Shown here: positions 26,333 through 34,800 of the stretch, one piece after another
Layout: each line of letters opens with the position of its first letter
How positions within the stretch are numbered: position 1 is the first letter of the stretch
DNA from: DATLWN01 sp963764315
GTDB taxonomy: Bacteria > Pseudomonadota > Zetaproteobacteria > Mariprofundales > Mariprofundaceae
Assembly (NCBI GenBank): GCA_963764315.1
Contig: CAVXSB010000002.1
Location: 124,001 to 188,000, forward strand
Reading direction: 5' to 3'
Length of the DNA stretch: 64,000 nt
Made by a program: the position numbers and the translations under genes
The notes under the pieces: generated by a model
What the model saw: the letters and a program-made list of their open reading frames with translations, nothing else
What the model was told of the DNA's origin: nothing
The model's database searches: none

Positions 26333-28150
26333 ATGCAGCGCGCCCACGATATCCTGAAATCCGTCTTCGGCTACGACGCCTTCCGTCATCATCAGGCCGA
26401 CATTATCGCCGGCCTGATTGCGGGGCGCGACGCGTTGGTGCTGATGCCGACCGGCGGCGGCAAGTCGATCTGCTACCAGATTCCGGCCCTGGTGCGGCAG
26501 GGCACAGGCATCGTCATCTCCCCCCTGATCGCGCTGATGCAGGATCAGGTCGATGCGCTGCAACAGCTCGGCATCCGCGCCGCCTTCCTCAATTCCACAC
26601 TCGACCTGGAAACCCAGCGCGCCATCGAGCGCCAGCTGTTGGCCGGCGAACTGGATCTGCTTTACCTCGCCCCGGAGCGCCTGCTGAACCCGGCCACACT
26701 GGCCTTGCTGGAGCGCGCCGAGATCGCGCTGTTCGCCATCGACGAGGCGCACTGCGTGTCGCAATGGGGGCACGATTTCCGCAAGGAATACCAGCAGTTG
26801 TCGATGTTGCATGCACGCTTCCCGGCGGTGCCGCGCATCGCCCTGACCGCCACGGCGGATCAGCGCACCCGTGCCGAGATCATCACCCAGCTGGCGCTCG
26901 AGGATGCGGCCGTGTTCGTCAACAGCTTCGATCGGCCGAACATCCACTATGCCATCCACGAGGGTGGGGGCGGCCGCGAGGCGTTGTGGCGCTTCATCGC
27001 CGGACATCATGCACGTGACGCGGGCATCATCTACTGCCAGACGCGCAAGGGCGTGGAGCAGTTGGCCGAATGGCTGGGCAAGAAGGGGCGGGTGGCGCTG
27101 GCCTACCATGCGGGGCTGGACCAGGCGCTCAGACGGCACCACCAGCAGCGCTTCCTGCGCGAGGAGGGAGTGATCGTTGTCGCTACCATCGCTTTCGGCA
27201 TGGGTATCGACAAGCCGGATGTGCGCTTCGTGGCGCATATGAACCTGCCGAAGAGCATCGAGTCCTATTACCAGGAAACGGGGCGCGCCGGCCGCGACGG
27301 CCTGGCTGCCGATGCCTGGATGAGCTACGGCCTGCAGGATGTCGTAGGCCTGAGGATGTTCACGGACAACAGCGATGCCGACGAGGCCTTCAAGCGCATG
27401 ATGCGCGGCAAGACGGACGCCATGCTGGGGCTGTGCGAGCAGACGACATGTCGAAGGATGGCGCTGCTCGCCTATTTCGGCGAGCAGCTGACCGCACCCT
27501 GCGGCAACTGCGACAATTGCCTCGACCCTCCGGCCACCTGGGATGCCACCGTCGCTGCCCAGAAGGCGCTGTCCTGCGTCTATCGCACCGGCCAGCGTTT
27601 CGGGGCGCAATACGTCATCGACGTGCTCACCGGCAAGGACGATGGGCGCATCGTCGCTAACGGCCACGACCGGCTTTCCACCTTCGGCATCGGCACCGAG
27701 CATACGGCCATCGCATGGCGCGGCATCTTTCGCCAGCTGATCGCCCACGGATTTCTTGCCAGCGATGCCGAGGGCTACGGGGTGTTGAGGCTGACGCCGA
27801 AGGCCTGGCCGCTGTTGAAGCGCGGTGAGACGCCGGACCCGGTGATGCTGCGCGCCCTGCGCCAGGCAGCGCCCAGAGCGAAGGCGAAAGGGGCAGCGGC
27901 ACAGATGGCCGACGGGGATCGGCCGCTGTTCGAGGCCCTGCGCGCCCTGCGCACGGCGCTGGCCAAGGAGCAGGGAGTGCCGCCCTATGTGATCTTCCCG
28001 GACCGCACCCTGACGGCCATGGCTGCCACAAGGCCGGCGAACGCTACCGAGCTGCTGGATATCCCCGGCGTCGGCGCTGCCAAGTGCGAGCGTTACGGCG
28101 AAGCCTTCCTGAAGGCGATCCGGGACGGCCTCGATGCAGGGGCAAGCTGA
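26333..28150 (+). CDS. recQ: ATP-dependent DNA helicase RecQ
   Basis: A 3'-5' superfamily 2 helicase for recombination and fork repair, 605 residues. Motifs are RHHQADIIAGLIAG (motif 0), MPTGGGKS with K44, ISPLIALMQDQV, AIDEAHCVSQWGHDFR, ALTATAD, IYCQTRKGVEQLA, VATIAFGMGIDKPDVRFV and YYQETGRAGRDG. The zinc site follows (CEQTTCRRMALL ... CGNCDNCL), then the winged helix. A C-terminal HRDC domain includes PPYVIFPDRTL and LLDIPGVGAAKCERYGE. It is complete. It stands alone between a divergent YaiI gene and a convergent kinase gene. Confidence 0.96.
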   Translation: MQRAHDILKSVFGYDAFRHHQADIIAGLIAGRDALVLMPTGGGKSICYQIPALVRQGTGIVISPLIALMQDQVDALQQLGIRAAFLNSTLDLETQRAIERQLLAGELDLLYLAPERLLNPATLALLERAEIALFAIDEAHCVSQWGHDFRKEYQQLSMLHARFPAVPRIALTATADQRTRAEIITQLALEDAAVFVNSFDRPNIHYAIHEGGGGREALWRFIAGHHARDAGIIYCQTRKGVEQLAEWLGKKGRVALAYHAGLDQALRRHHQQRFLREEGVIVVATIAFGMGIDKPDVRFVAHMNLPKSIESYYQETGRAGRDGLAADAWMSYGLQDVVGLRMFTDNSDADEAFKRMMRGKTDAMLGLCEQTTCRRMALLAYFGEQLTAPCGNCDNCLDPPATWDATVAAQKALSCVYRTGQRFGAQYVIDVLTGKDDGRIVANGHDRLSTFGIGTEHTAIAWRGIFRQLIAHGFLASDAEGYGVLRLTPKAWPLLKRGETPDPVMLRALRQAAPRAKAKGAAAQMADGDRPLFEALRALRTALAKEQGVPPYVIFPDRTLTAMAATRPANATELLDIPGVGAAKCERYGEAFLKAIRDGLDAGAS

Positions 28151-28188
28151 GGCGAAAATGCGCTGTCGGTAACCGAAGGCAGGGGGTC

Positions 28189-29340
28189 TTATGTTTCCAT
28201 CGCCGCCATTGTCGCCGTCGCCGTCGATGCAGTCAGCAGCGGCAGGCAGACCCGGAAGCCGGTGCCGATCCGCTGCGTGTGGTCGAGCCAGATGGCGCCA
28301 CCCTGGCGGCTGACGATCTGCTGCGCGGAGGCCAGGCCGAGACCGGTCCCCTTGCATCCCTTAGTGGTGAAGAAGGGATCGAAGATCCTGTCCCTGATTC
28401 CCTCGGGGATGCCGCTGCCGTTGTCCTCGATCTTCAGCGTTACGTGCCGGCTCCGGTGCATGGGACAGGCTGAAATGCGCGGGCAATGTTCGGGGCAGCA
28501 TCCGGGCTGCATCGCATCCGGCCTCATCTCCACCCGGATTTGCGCATCAGCATTGTTTTCCAGGGCATCCTTGGCATTGGTCACGAGGTTCAACACCGTC
28601 TGCTCGATATCCGAATGATTGCCCATGACCATGAACGGGCCGTCTTCCGGCAGATCGATGACGAGCGCGATATGGCTGGGCAGCATCGATTGCGCCGTAT
28701 GCGCCGCCTGCTGCACCGTGGCGCCGATGTCGAAGGCGCAGTCCAGCGCCGGGTCAGCACGCGAGATTTGCAGCATCTCCTTGACGAGCGCACTGGCCGT
28801 TGTGGTCGTTGCCAGGATTTCGGAGAAATAGTGTCCGCTCTTTTCTTCTGCCGTTCGCCTTCGTCCCAGATCCGCCATGCCGTGGATGGCGGCCAGATAA
28901 TTGTTGAAGTTGTGCGCGAGACCACCGGTCAGCGCCGCCATCAGTTCGCGCTTCTGGGCATCGATCAGCGCCCGTTGCAGCTCATCCTGCTCGCTGATAT
29001 CGGAGAATACCCCGACATAATGGGTATCGCCGTCGGGCATGGATGTGCGGCGGATGTTCAGCCGCTCGTGGTAGATGCCGCCATCCTTGCGCCGATTCCA
29101 CAGCTTGCCTTCCCATTCGCCGTCCTGTTCGATGGCGTGCCACATCTGCCGATAGAACTCCGGTGATTGTCTCTCGGAGCGAAGCATGGCCGTCGTCTCG
29201 CCCACGACCTCGGAGGGGGTAAAGCCGGTGACGTCCGTAAAGGCTGCGTTGACATACAGGATGATGCCGTGCCGGTCGGTGATGAGCACGGCCCTGCCCA
29301 GCGATTCCATGGCGGCGAAACATAGTTCGTGCTCATTCAT
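28189..29340 (-). CDS. PAS-domain sensor histidine kinase with Cys-rich ATPase insert, copy 1
   Basis: A soluble 383-residue kinase with no membrane helix. A PAS domain with PAC segment spans residues 10-118 (AVLITDRHGIILYVNAAFTD ... YVGVFSDISEQ). The H-box has H143 (GGLAHNFNNYL), followed by N-box N255 (VTNAKDAL), DNGSGIP, FFTTKG and GTGLGLA. Between the N-box and the first Gly box is an unusual CCPEHCPRISACPMH at 281-295, conserved in copy 2. It could bind a metal or Fe-S cluster, which is inference. It is transcribed after the decayed PAS copy 2. Its response regulator is not adjacent. Confidence 0.87.
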   Translation of the reverse strand: MNEHELCFAAMESLGRAVLITDRHGIILYVNAAFTDVTGFTPSEVVGETTAMLRSERQSPEFYRQMWHAIEQDGEWEGKLWNRRKDGGIYHERLNIRRTSMPDGDTHYVGVFSDISEQDELQRALIDAQKRELMAALTGGLAHNFNNYLAAIHGMADLGRRRTAEEKSGHYFSEILATTTTASALVKEMLQISRADPALDCAFDIGATVQQAAHTAQSMLPSHIALVIDLPEDGPFMVMGNHSDIEQTVLNLVTNAKDALENNADAQIRVEMRPDAMQPGCCPEHCPRISACPMHRSRHVTLKIEDNGSGIPEGIRDRIFDPFFTTKGCKGTGLGLASAQQIVSRQGGAIWLDHTQRIGTGFRVCLPLLTASTATATMAAMET

Positions 29341-29378
29341 TACTCTCAGTTACCCTCCATGGTGGTTATGCCTGTCGC

Positions 29379-29849
29379 CTACCGAACCGGGTACGGCGGA
29401 CTGTTTCGGTAGGGTTCAGAAACCGAAGCCGAGGACATCCTGCCCGCGCTTCGAGCTCTCCCTCGGACTGGCATAGTGATGCGTTTAGGCTCTCTGCCTC
29501 GTCGATCTGCACGCGTGTCGGCTTGCGGCGTGTGGACAGATAGCCGATGACACAGCCGTCGGGGGCGTATTGCTGGGAAATATTGGTGTCCATCCAGTAG
29601 TGGTCTCCATTCTTGCAGCGGTTCTTGACCATGGCCCGCCATAAAAGTCCGCGGCTCAGCAAGTCCCACATCCAGGCATAGACCGTACGGGGCATGTCCG
29701 GGTGACGCATGACGTTGTAGGGCGTCCCGAGTAGCCCCTATTCGGGGAATCCTGAGATGCGGCATCGTGCTTCATTGGCATATCAGCACGTCATCCCGCA
29801 GACCGTCGTTTTCCCGCTGGGTAATCGGCATATTGATACGCATATTCAT
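29379..29849 (-). pseudogene. decayed Aer-type PAS gene, copy 2
   Basis: This stretch is clearly homologous to copies 1 and 3 but cannot encode a full protein. Reading on the minus strand it starts MNMRINMPITQREND and stays in frame to RDDVLI. It then loses about 12 residues and changes frame (YANEARCRISGF), meets a TAG in place of the Lys/Asp codon of the SE-K/D-ELLGS region, and continues RHPDMPRTVYAWMWD ... NRCKNGDHYW. It shifts frame again before the conserved tail (EPYRNSPPYPV). One internal deletion, two shifts and a nonsense codon point to real decay and not a single read error. It sits directly upstream of kinase copy 1. Confidence 0.8.
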
Positions 29850-29889
29850 TTGCTTCCCCGTGTGTTCAGAAGTGCACGGATATGGGGGG

Positions 29890-29931
29890 AAGCAATGGCT
29901 ATGCCATACATCCAAGCCTATGGATTCAATG
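29890..29931 (-). promoter_or_regulatory. conserved 42-bp upstream element of PAS copy 2
   Basis: The ungapped counterpart of 25572-25613, with the dyad ATGGC-TAT-GCCAT. Read on the minus strand it contains TTGAAT followed by a possible TATGGC -10 at 15-base spacing. Its survival upstream of a decayed PAS gene may still serve the kinase gene downstream. Confidence 0.5.
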
Positions 29932-29995
29932 ATATTTCAGGAACTTCCGGCCGTTAGCGGTGCCCTGTCGAGCTGGCTCTGCCTATATGTTCATC

Positions 29996-30021
29996 AAGCA
30001 CATGCCATCATGTGCTTTTTT
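29996..30021. terminator. strong hairpin terminator after kinase copy 2
   Basis: AAGCACATG and CATGTGCTT form a perfect 9-bp stem with a CCAT loop. On the plus strand it is followed by T residues (30018-30021). It begins a few bases past the stop of the minus-strand kinase at 30025 and so probably ends that transcript, although the better T run is on the plus strand. No plus-strand gene ends here. Confidence 0.6.
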
Positions 30022-30024
30022 CCA

Positions 30025-31176
30025 TCAGCCTCGCATCTCGTACTCGCAGGTGGCGGCGTCCAACAGCGGCAGGCAGATATGGAAGGCCGACCCACGGCCC
30101 TGTCCGGCGTCGTCGCACCAGATGGCCCCACCCAGGCGACCGACGATCTGGTTGGCGGATGCCAGCCCCAGGCCGCTGCCCTTGTTCGAGCCCTTGGTGG
30201 TGAAGAAGGGGTCGAAGACCCTGCTCCGAATTTCCTCGGGAATGCCGCCGCCGTTGTCCTCGATCTTCAGCGTCACATGCTGGCCCTGATGCACCGGGCA
30301 GACCGCCGTGTGCGGGCAGGATTCAGGGCATGACCTGAGTCTCGACGATGCATGCATCTGCACCTGAATACGCGCGTCTTCCCGGTCTTCCAGCGCATCC
30401 CTGGCGTTCGTCACCAGGTTCAGTACCGTCTGCTCAATATCCGAATGATTGCCCATGATCAGGCAGGGGCCGTGCTCAGGCAGATCGGCGACGAGTTCGA
30501 TATGGTCGGGCAGTATCGATTGCGCTGTGCGCACCGCATGGCGCACCGTAGCGCCCAGGTCCAGGGCGTGATCCAGCGACGGATCCGGGTGGGCGATCTT
30601 CAGCATCGTCCTGACGAGCGTGCTGGCCATTTCGGTCGCCGCCAGGATCTCGGAGAAATAGCGGCTGCTCCTGGACTCTGCCGTCATTTTCTGCCCCAGC
30701 TGGGCGAATCCCTGTATGGCAGTCATGTAGTTGTTGAAGTTATGCGCCACGCCGCCGGTCAGCGCCGCCATCAGCTCGCGCTTCTGGGCATCGATCAGCG
30801 CCCGCTGCAGCGCGTCCTGCTCGCTGATGTCGGAGAATACCCCGACATAGCGGTTCTCGTCTCCGGCCGAGGCCATGCGGCGGATGTTCAGCTGCTCGTG
30901 GTAGAGACTGCCATCCTTGCGCCGGTTCCACAGCGTGCCTTCCCATGCACCACTTTGTTCGATGGCCTGCCACATCTGCCGATAGAACGCCGGAGACTGC
31001 CGACCGGAGCCGAGTACGGCCGGGGTCTTGCCGATGACCTCGTCGGCATCGTAGCCGGTGATGGCCGTAAAGGCCGGATTGACGTAGAGGATGACGCCCC
31101 GCCGGTCGGTGATGAGCACGGCTCTGCCCAGCGATTCCATGGCGGCACAGCAGAGTTCACGCTCCATGATGGCCAC
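30025..31176 (-). CDS. PAS-domain sensor histidine kinase with Cys-rich ATPase insert, copy 2
   Basis: A 383-residue soluble kinase, paralogous over its whole length to the one at 28189-29340. The PAS domain contains AVLITDRRGVILYVNPAFTA and ends YVGVFSDISEQ. The H-box is GGVAHNFNNYM, the N-box VTNARDAL, then DNGGGIP, FFTTKG and GSGLGLA. The insert reads SCPESCPHTAVCPVH, keeping C-P-E-x-C-P-x4-C-P-x-H. It lies 9 bases downstream of PAS copy 3 on the same strand. The pair probably forms a sensing module in which the small PAS protein informs the kinase (inference). Confidence 0.87.
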   Translation of the reverse strand: MAIMERELCCAAMESLGRAVLITDRRGVILYVNPAFTAITGYDADEVIGKTPAVLGSGRQSPAFYRQMWQAIEQSGAWEGTLWNRRKDGSLYHEQLNIRRMASAGDENRYVGVFSDISEQDALQRALIDAQKRELMAALTGGVAHNFNNYMTAIQGFAQLGQKMTAESRSSRYFSEILAATEMASTLVRTMLKIAHPDPSLDHALDLGATVRHAVRTAQSILPDHIELVADLPEHGPCLIMGNHSDIEQTVLNLVTNARDALEDREDARIQVQMHASSRLRSCPESCPHTAVCPVHQGQHVTLKIEDNGGGIPEEIRSRVFDPFFTTKGSNKGSGLGLASANQIVGRLGGAIWCDDAGQGRGSAFHICLPLLDAATCEYEMRG

Positions 31177-31185
31177 GATGGCTGC

Positions 31186-31686
31186 CTACCCAGCCGAGTA
31201 CAGTGGGCTGTTCCGGTACAGCTCGAACACATCCTTGGAAGACAGTCGGCTACGCTGCTCCGGCTCTCCCTCGGACTGGCGCAGTGATGCGTACAGCGAA
31301 TCGGCCTCGGCGATCTGGTTCCGACTCGGCTTGCGACGGGTGGAATGGTAGCCGCAGATCTGTCCGTTGGCGTCGATCTGCGGATAGACGCTGGCCTCGA
31401 CCCAGTAATGGTCGCCGTTTTTGCAGCGATTCTTGACCATGGCTTGCCAGTAACGCCCGCGTTCCAGCGTATCCCACATCCATGCATAGGCCACGCAAGG
31501 CATGTCCGGATGGCGCATGATGTTATGCGGGCTGCCGAGCAGCTCTTTTTCGGAGAAGCCCGAGATGCGACACAGTGCCTCGTTGGCATAGGTGATCAGG
31601 CCCTTGAGATTGGTCTTCGAGATGATCAGCTCGTCTTCATGCAGGCCGTCGTTTTCCCGCTGTGTTACCGGTTGATTGATGCGCAT
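31186..31686 (-). CDS. stand-alone Aer-type PAS protein, copy 3
   Basis: A 166-residue intact copy. It reads MRINQPVTQREND, then HEDELIISKTNLKGLITYAN, CRISGFSEKELLGSPHNIMR, HPDMP, NRCKNGDHYWVEA, and the tail DVFELYRNSPLYSAG. HNIMRHPDMP and KNGDHYWV are nearly identical to the Aer PAS domain, which carries FAD; no transducer domain follows. A strong ribosome site (GGGGAGGGGGGAG) precedes the start. The gene is first in an operon with kinase copy 2 and is served by a good promoter at 31763-31791. Confidence 0.82.
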   Translation of the reverse strand: MRINQPVTQRENDGLHEDELIISKTNLKGLITYANEALCRISGFSEKELLGSPHNIMRHPDMPCVAYAWMWDTLERGRYWQAMVKNRCKNGDHYWVEASVYPQIDANGQICGYHSTRRKPSRNQIAEADSLYASLRQSEGEPEQRSRLSSKDVFELYRNSPLYSAG

Positions 31687-31762
31687 ATCTCCCCCCTCCC
31701 CATTTGCATTCTACGAAACCATGAGTAAGCAAAAATCCTATTTAAGGATAAGTATATATACC

Positions 31763-31791
31763 TATATAGAATAATATTTTTTGAAATTCAA
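31763..31791 (-). promoter_or_regulatory. sigma70-type promoter for PAS copy 3 and kinase copy 2
   Basis: On the minus strand TTGAAT (31791-31786) and TATATA (31768-31763) are separated by 17 bases in a very AT-rich segment. Just upstream on the minus strand (31803-31816) is the inverted repeat CCCC-6-GGGG, a possible activator site. Between the -10 and the gene is another dyad, ATCCT/AGGAT. The 31687-31943 gap holds no gene. Confidence 0.6.
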
Positions 31792-31943
31792 ATGACAGAT
31801 ATCCCCTCATATGGGGGGGAGGGCATGGAACAGCGATGGAATTGAAAGGGATGGCCTCGACCGTAGTGGTTCCCCGACACTTGACCCTGGCACCGCGAGC
31901 GGTTTGAGTGGGCGCACGTGGCCGCTTGCCTGGAGGAGGCACC

Positions 31944-33185
31944 ATGAATCCCAGACCGGATATCGCCGGGCAGTACGCCGCGGTGCGGGCGCGCAGCGAG
32001 CTGCTTTGCGTGCAGCTGCCGCCGGACGATCTCGGGCTGCAGGCGATGGCCGAGACCAGCCCGCTGAAATGGCACCTGGCGCATGTGTCCTGGTTCTTCG
32101 AGACCTTCATCCTGAGTCCCTTCGCCACCGGCTACCGGCCCTACGATCCCGCCTTCGAGGCGCTGTTTAATTCCTACTACAACGGCGTTGGCCGTCCGTT
32201 TCCGAGGGCACAGCGCCACCTGTTGTCCCGGCCGACGCTACAGGATGTGTACGCCTACCGACGGCATGTCGATGCGGCGATGCAGGGGGTGCTGGGCGGC
32301 GCCGATGCGGAGGTATTGCGGCGTACCGTGCTCGGTCTCCACCATGAGATGCAACACCAGGAGCTGATGCTGACCGATCTGAAATACAATCTGGCCGTCA
32401 ATCCGCTGTATCCGGCTTATCGGGAGGCGGAGCTTGCGCCCGTCGAGCCCGGACCACTCGCGTATATCGGCTTCGAGGGCGGGCTCGTCGATATCGGCGA
32501 TGCCGGCGCGGCGTTCTGCTTCGACAACGAGCAGCCGTGCCATCGCCACTGGCTGGAGCCCTATGCCCTGGCCAGCCGGCCGGTGACGAACGGCGAAGTT
32601 CTCGACTTCGTCGAGGACGGCGGCTACCGGGAGCCGTTGCTATGGCTGTCCGACGGCTGGGCGGCCGTGCGCCAGGGGGGATGGGCGCATCCGCTGTACT
32701 GGCGGCAGATCGATGGGGCCTGGCAGGAATATACGCTGCACGGCCTCAAACCCCTGGACGCCGGGGCACCGGCGGTGCACCTGAGCTATTACGAGGCCGA
32801 TGCCTATGCGCGCTGGGCAGGCGCCAGGCTGCCCACGGAGCAGGAGTGGGAGCATGCGGCGGCATCCCGGCCGGTGGCGGGGCAGTTCTGCAACCCGGAC
32901 GGCCGGCTGCATCCGGATGCGGGCGTCGACCAGGACGGGCTGCGCGGCCTGTACGGCGGCGTCTGGGAATGGACGGCCTCGCCATATTCACCTTATCCCG
33001 GCTACCAGCCGGCGGCGGGGGCCATCGGCGAGTACAACGGCAAGTTCATGTGCAACCAGCAGGTGCTGCGCGGCGGCTCCTGCGCCACGCCCTCCGGGCA
33101 TGTACGCGCCAGCTACCGCAACTTCTTCTACCCGCCCGACCGCTGGCAATTCAGCGGCCTGCGTCTGGCGCGGGATGAGGCATGA
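31944..33185 (+). CDS. egtB: ergothioneine biosynthesis protein EgtB (sulfoxide synthase)
   Basis: A non-haem iron enzyme that joins a thiol substrate to hercynine with oxygen. The N-terminal DinB-like half holds the iron ligands, one His in KWHLAHVSWFFETF and two in HHEMQHQEL. The C-terminal half is a sulfatase-modifying-factor (FGE) domain: RPVTNGEVLDFVEDGGY, RLPTEQEWEHAA, GGVWEWTASPY, VLRGGSCATP, FFYPPDRWQFSGLRLA. ATG 31944 is supported by GGAGGAGG. It overlaps egtD by 4 bases. Confidence 0.94.
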   Translation: MNPRPDIAGQYAAVRARSELLCVQLPPDDLGLQAMAETSPLKWHLAHVSWFFETFILSPFATGYRPYDPAFEALFNSYYNGVGRPFPRAQRHLLSRPTLQDVYAYRRHVDAAMQGVLGGADAEVLRRTVLGLHHEMQHQELMLTDLKYNLAVNPLYPAYREAELAPVEPGPLAYIGFEGGLVDIGDAGAAFCFDNEQPCHRHWLEPYALASRPVTNGEVLDFVEDGGYREPLLWLSDGWAAVRQGGWAHPLYWRQIDGAWQEYTLHGLKPLDAGAPAVHLSYYEADAYARWAGARLPTEQEWEHAAASRPVAGQFCNPDGRLHPDAGVDQDGLRGLYGGVWEWTASPYSPYPGYQPAAGAIGEYNGKFMCNQQVLRGGSCATPSGHVRASYRNFFYPPDRWQFSGLRLARDEA

Positions 33186-34177
33186 GCATGCCGGCCGCGT
33201 TCCAGCGCCACGATGAACGGCTGACCGTTCACCACCTGCCGGCCTCGCCGGTCGACGAGTTGGCCGAGCTTCTCGAAGGTCTGTCCGCCGAGCAGCCGAC
33301 GATCTCGCCGCGCTTCTTCTACGACCAGCGCGGCTCGGCGCTGTTCGACCGCATCACGCGTACGCCGGAGTACTACCCGACGCGCACGGAGGCCGAGATC
33401 TTCGCCCGCCATCTGCCCGAGATGCTGGATGCCGCGCATTGCGCCCTGCTCATCGAACCGGGCAGCGGCAATTGCGAGAAGGCCGAGCGTATCCTGGCCG
33501 CCGGGGACATCTCGCACTATGTGCCGATCGAGTTCTCCGCCGACTTCCTGATCGAGGCCTGCCAGGCGCTGAGGCGGCGCTACCCGGCACTGGATATCCA
33601 TGCCATCTGCACCGATTTCACCCGCTGCGAGCGGCTACCGGCCGACATCCCCGATGCGGGGCGCATGTTGTTCTTCCCGGGCTCGACGATTGGCAATTTC
33701 GATCCGGACGAGGCGAGGGGACTGCTCGGCCGCTTCCGTTCCATGGTCGGGGAGGGGGGCTATGCGCTGATCGGCGTCGATGTGCAGAAGGAGGCAGCCA
33801 TCCTCGATGCCGCCTACAACGACAGCGCCGGCATCACCGCCGCCTTCAATCTCAACGCCCTGTATCATCTGAATGCCAGGCTGGGCTGCGATTTCGAACC
33901 CACTGACTTCGCCCATCGCGCCTTCTACGACGAGGCTCGGGGGCGGGTGGAGATGCATCTGCTCTGCAGGCAGGACACGCGAGTGCATCTGGGTGGGCAT
34001 GAGATTCGCCTCGAGGCCGGCCAGAGCATCCATACGGAGAGCTCCTGGAAGTACACGCCCCAGGGCTTCCGGCGCCTTGCGGCGAAGGCGGGCTTTGCGC
34101 CGGTCGGTCTGTGGACCGATGCCAGCGGATGGTTCTCCGTGCACCTGCTGCGTGCCGAGCGCGGTGAGGAGGGGTGA
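33182..34177 (+). CDS. egtD: L-histidine N-alpha-methyltransferase EgtD
   Basis: It trimethylates histidine to hercynine using SAM, the step before EgtB. The 331 residues show the family features ISPRFFYDQRGSALFDRIT, PEYYPTRTEAEIF, EPGSGNCEKAE (SAM loop), IEFSADFL, FFPGSTIGNFDPDEA and HTESSWKYT. Acidic and aromatic residues that hold the substrate amino group fall in the expected segments. It overlaps egtB by ATGA. The pair is the minimal ergothioneine unit; egtA/egtC/egtE homologues are not in the window. Confidence 0.94.
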   Translation: MSMPAAFQRHDERLTVHHLPASPVDELAELLEGLSAEQPTISPRFFYDQRGSALFDRITRTPEYYPTRTEAEIFARHLPEMLDAAHCALLIEPGSGNCEKAERILAAGDISHYVPIEFSADFLIEACQALRRRYPALDIHAICTDFTRCERLPADIPDAGRMLFFPGSTIGNFDPDEARGLLGRFRSMVGEGGYALIGVDVQKEAAILDAAYNDSAGITAAFNLNALYHLNARLGCDFEPTDFAHRAFYDEARGRVEMHLLCRQDTRVHLGGHEIRLEAGQSIHTESSWKYTPQGFRRLAAKAGFAPVGLWTDASGWFSVHLLRAERGEEG

Positions 34178-34178
34178 G

Positions 34179-34675
34179 ATGAAACTGGAAGGCTCATGCC
34201 ATTGCGGCAAGGTGCGTTTTTCGCTGCACTCCAAGCATCCGTATCCGTTCAACCTGTGCTACTGCTCGATCTGCCGCAAGACGGCCGGTGGCGGGGGCTA
34301 TGCCATCAATCTCGGCGGGGACTACGCCAGCCTTTGGGTCGGGGGCCAGGAGCATGTCAGTGTCTACCAGGCAAAGATCGCCGATCCCAACACCGGCCGG
34401 CGCCGGACGAGCCCCGGACAGCGCCACTTCTGCCGCCACTGCGGCAGCGCCCTGTGGCTGTGGGACCCGCGCTGGCCGGAGCTCGTGCATCCGTTCGCCT
34501 CGGCCATCGACAGCGAGCTCCCGAACCGCCGTCACGCACGCATCTGATGCTGGGCTCGAAGGCCGGATGGGTGCCGGTGCATGCCGGGGATGGGGACAAG
34601 CGCTTCGACGCCTATCCCGACGAATCGATTGCCGAATGGCACCACAGACGGGGCCTGGAGGACGATCAGGGCTGA
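34179..34675 (+). CDS. GFA (glutathione-dependent formaldehyde-activating-like) family protein, frameshifted
   Basis: A zinc-binding CENP-V/GFA-fold protein. The first frame begins MKLEGSCHCGKVRFSL and contains CYCSICRKTAGGGGYAIN, RHFCRHCGSALW and VHPFASAIDSELP, the zinc ligands of the family. It then reads into a premature TGA at 34545-34547. The expected end (EPPSRTHLMLGSKAGWV ... FDAYPDESIAEWH) continues in another frame to TGA 34673-34675. One missing C in the CCC run at 34520-34522 explains it. The full length would be about 165 residues, normal for this group. It lies 1 base after the egtD stop and is probably co-transcribed. Function is unknown. Confidence 0.8.
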
Positions 34676-34800
34676 GGCGACCGCCGTGCAGTCGCATGTT
34701 TTCCCCCTTTGCAAAACCGGGAACCGAGTGCATGATATGCTATCTATATCCGACATGGGCGTGACATACGCCCGACGGGACTTCGTACAAGGAGAATGAT

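Noticed and set aside
29379..29710. Short intact PAS protein from the internal ATG (MRHPDMP...)
   Set aside because: It would lack the first half of the domain and the conserved tail, and the lesions around it fit a pseudogene better.
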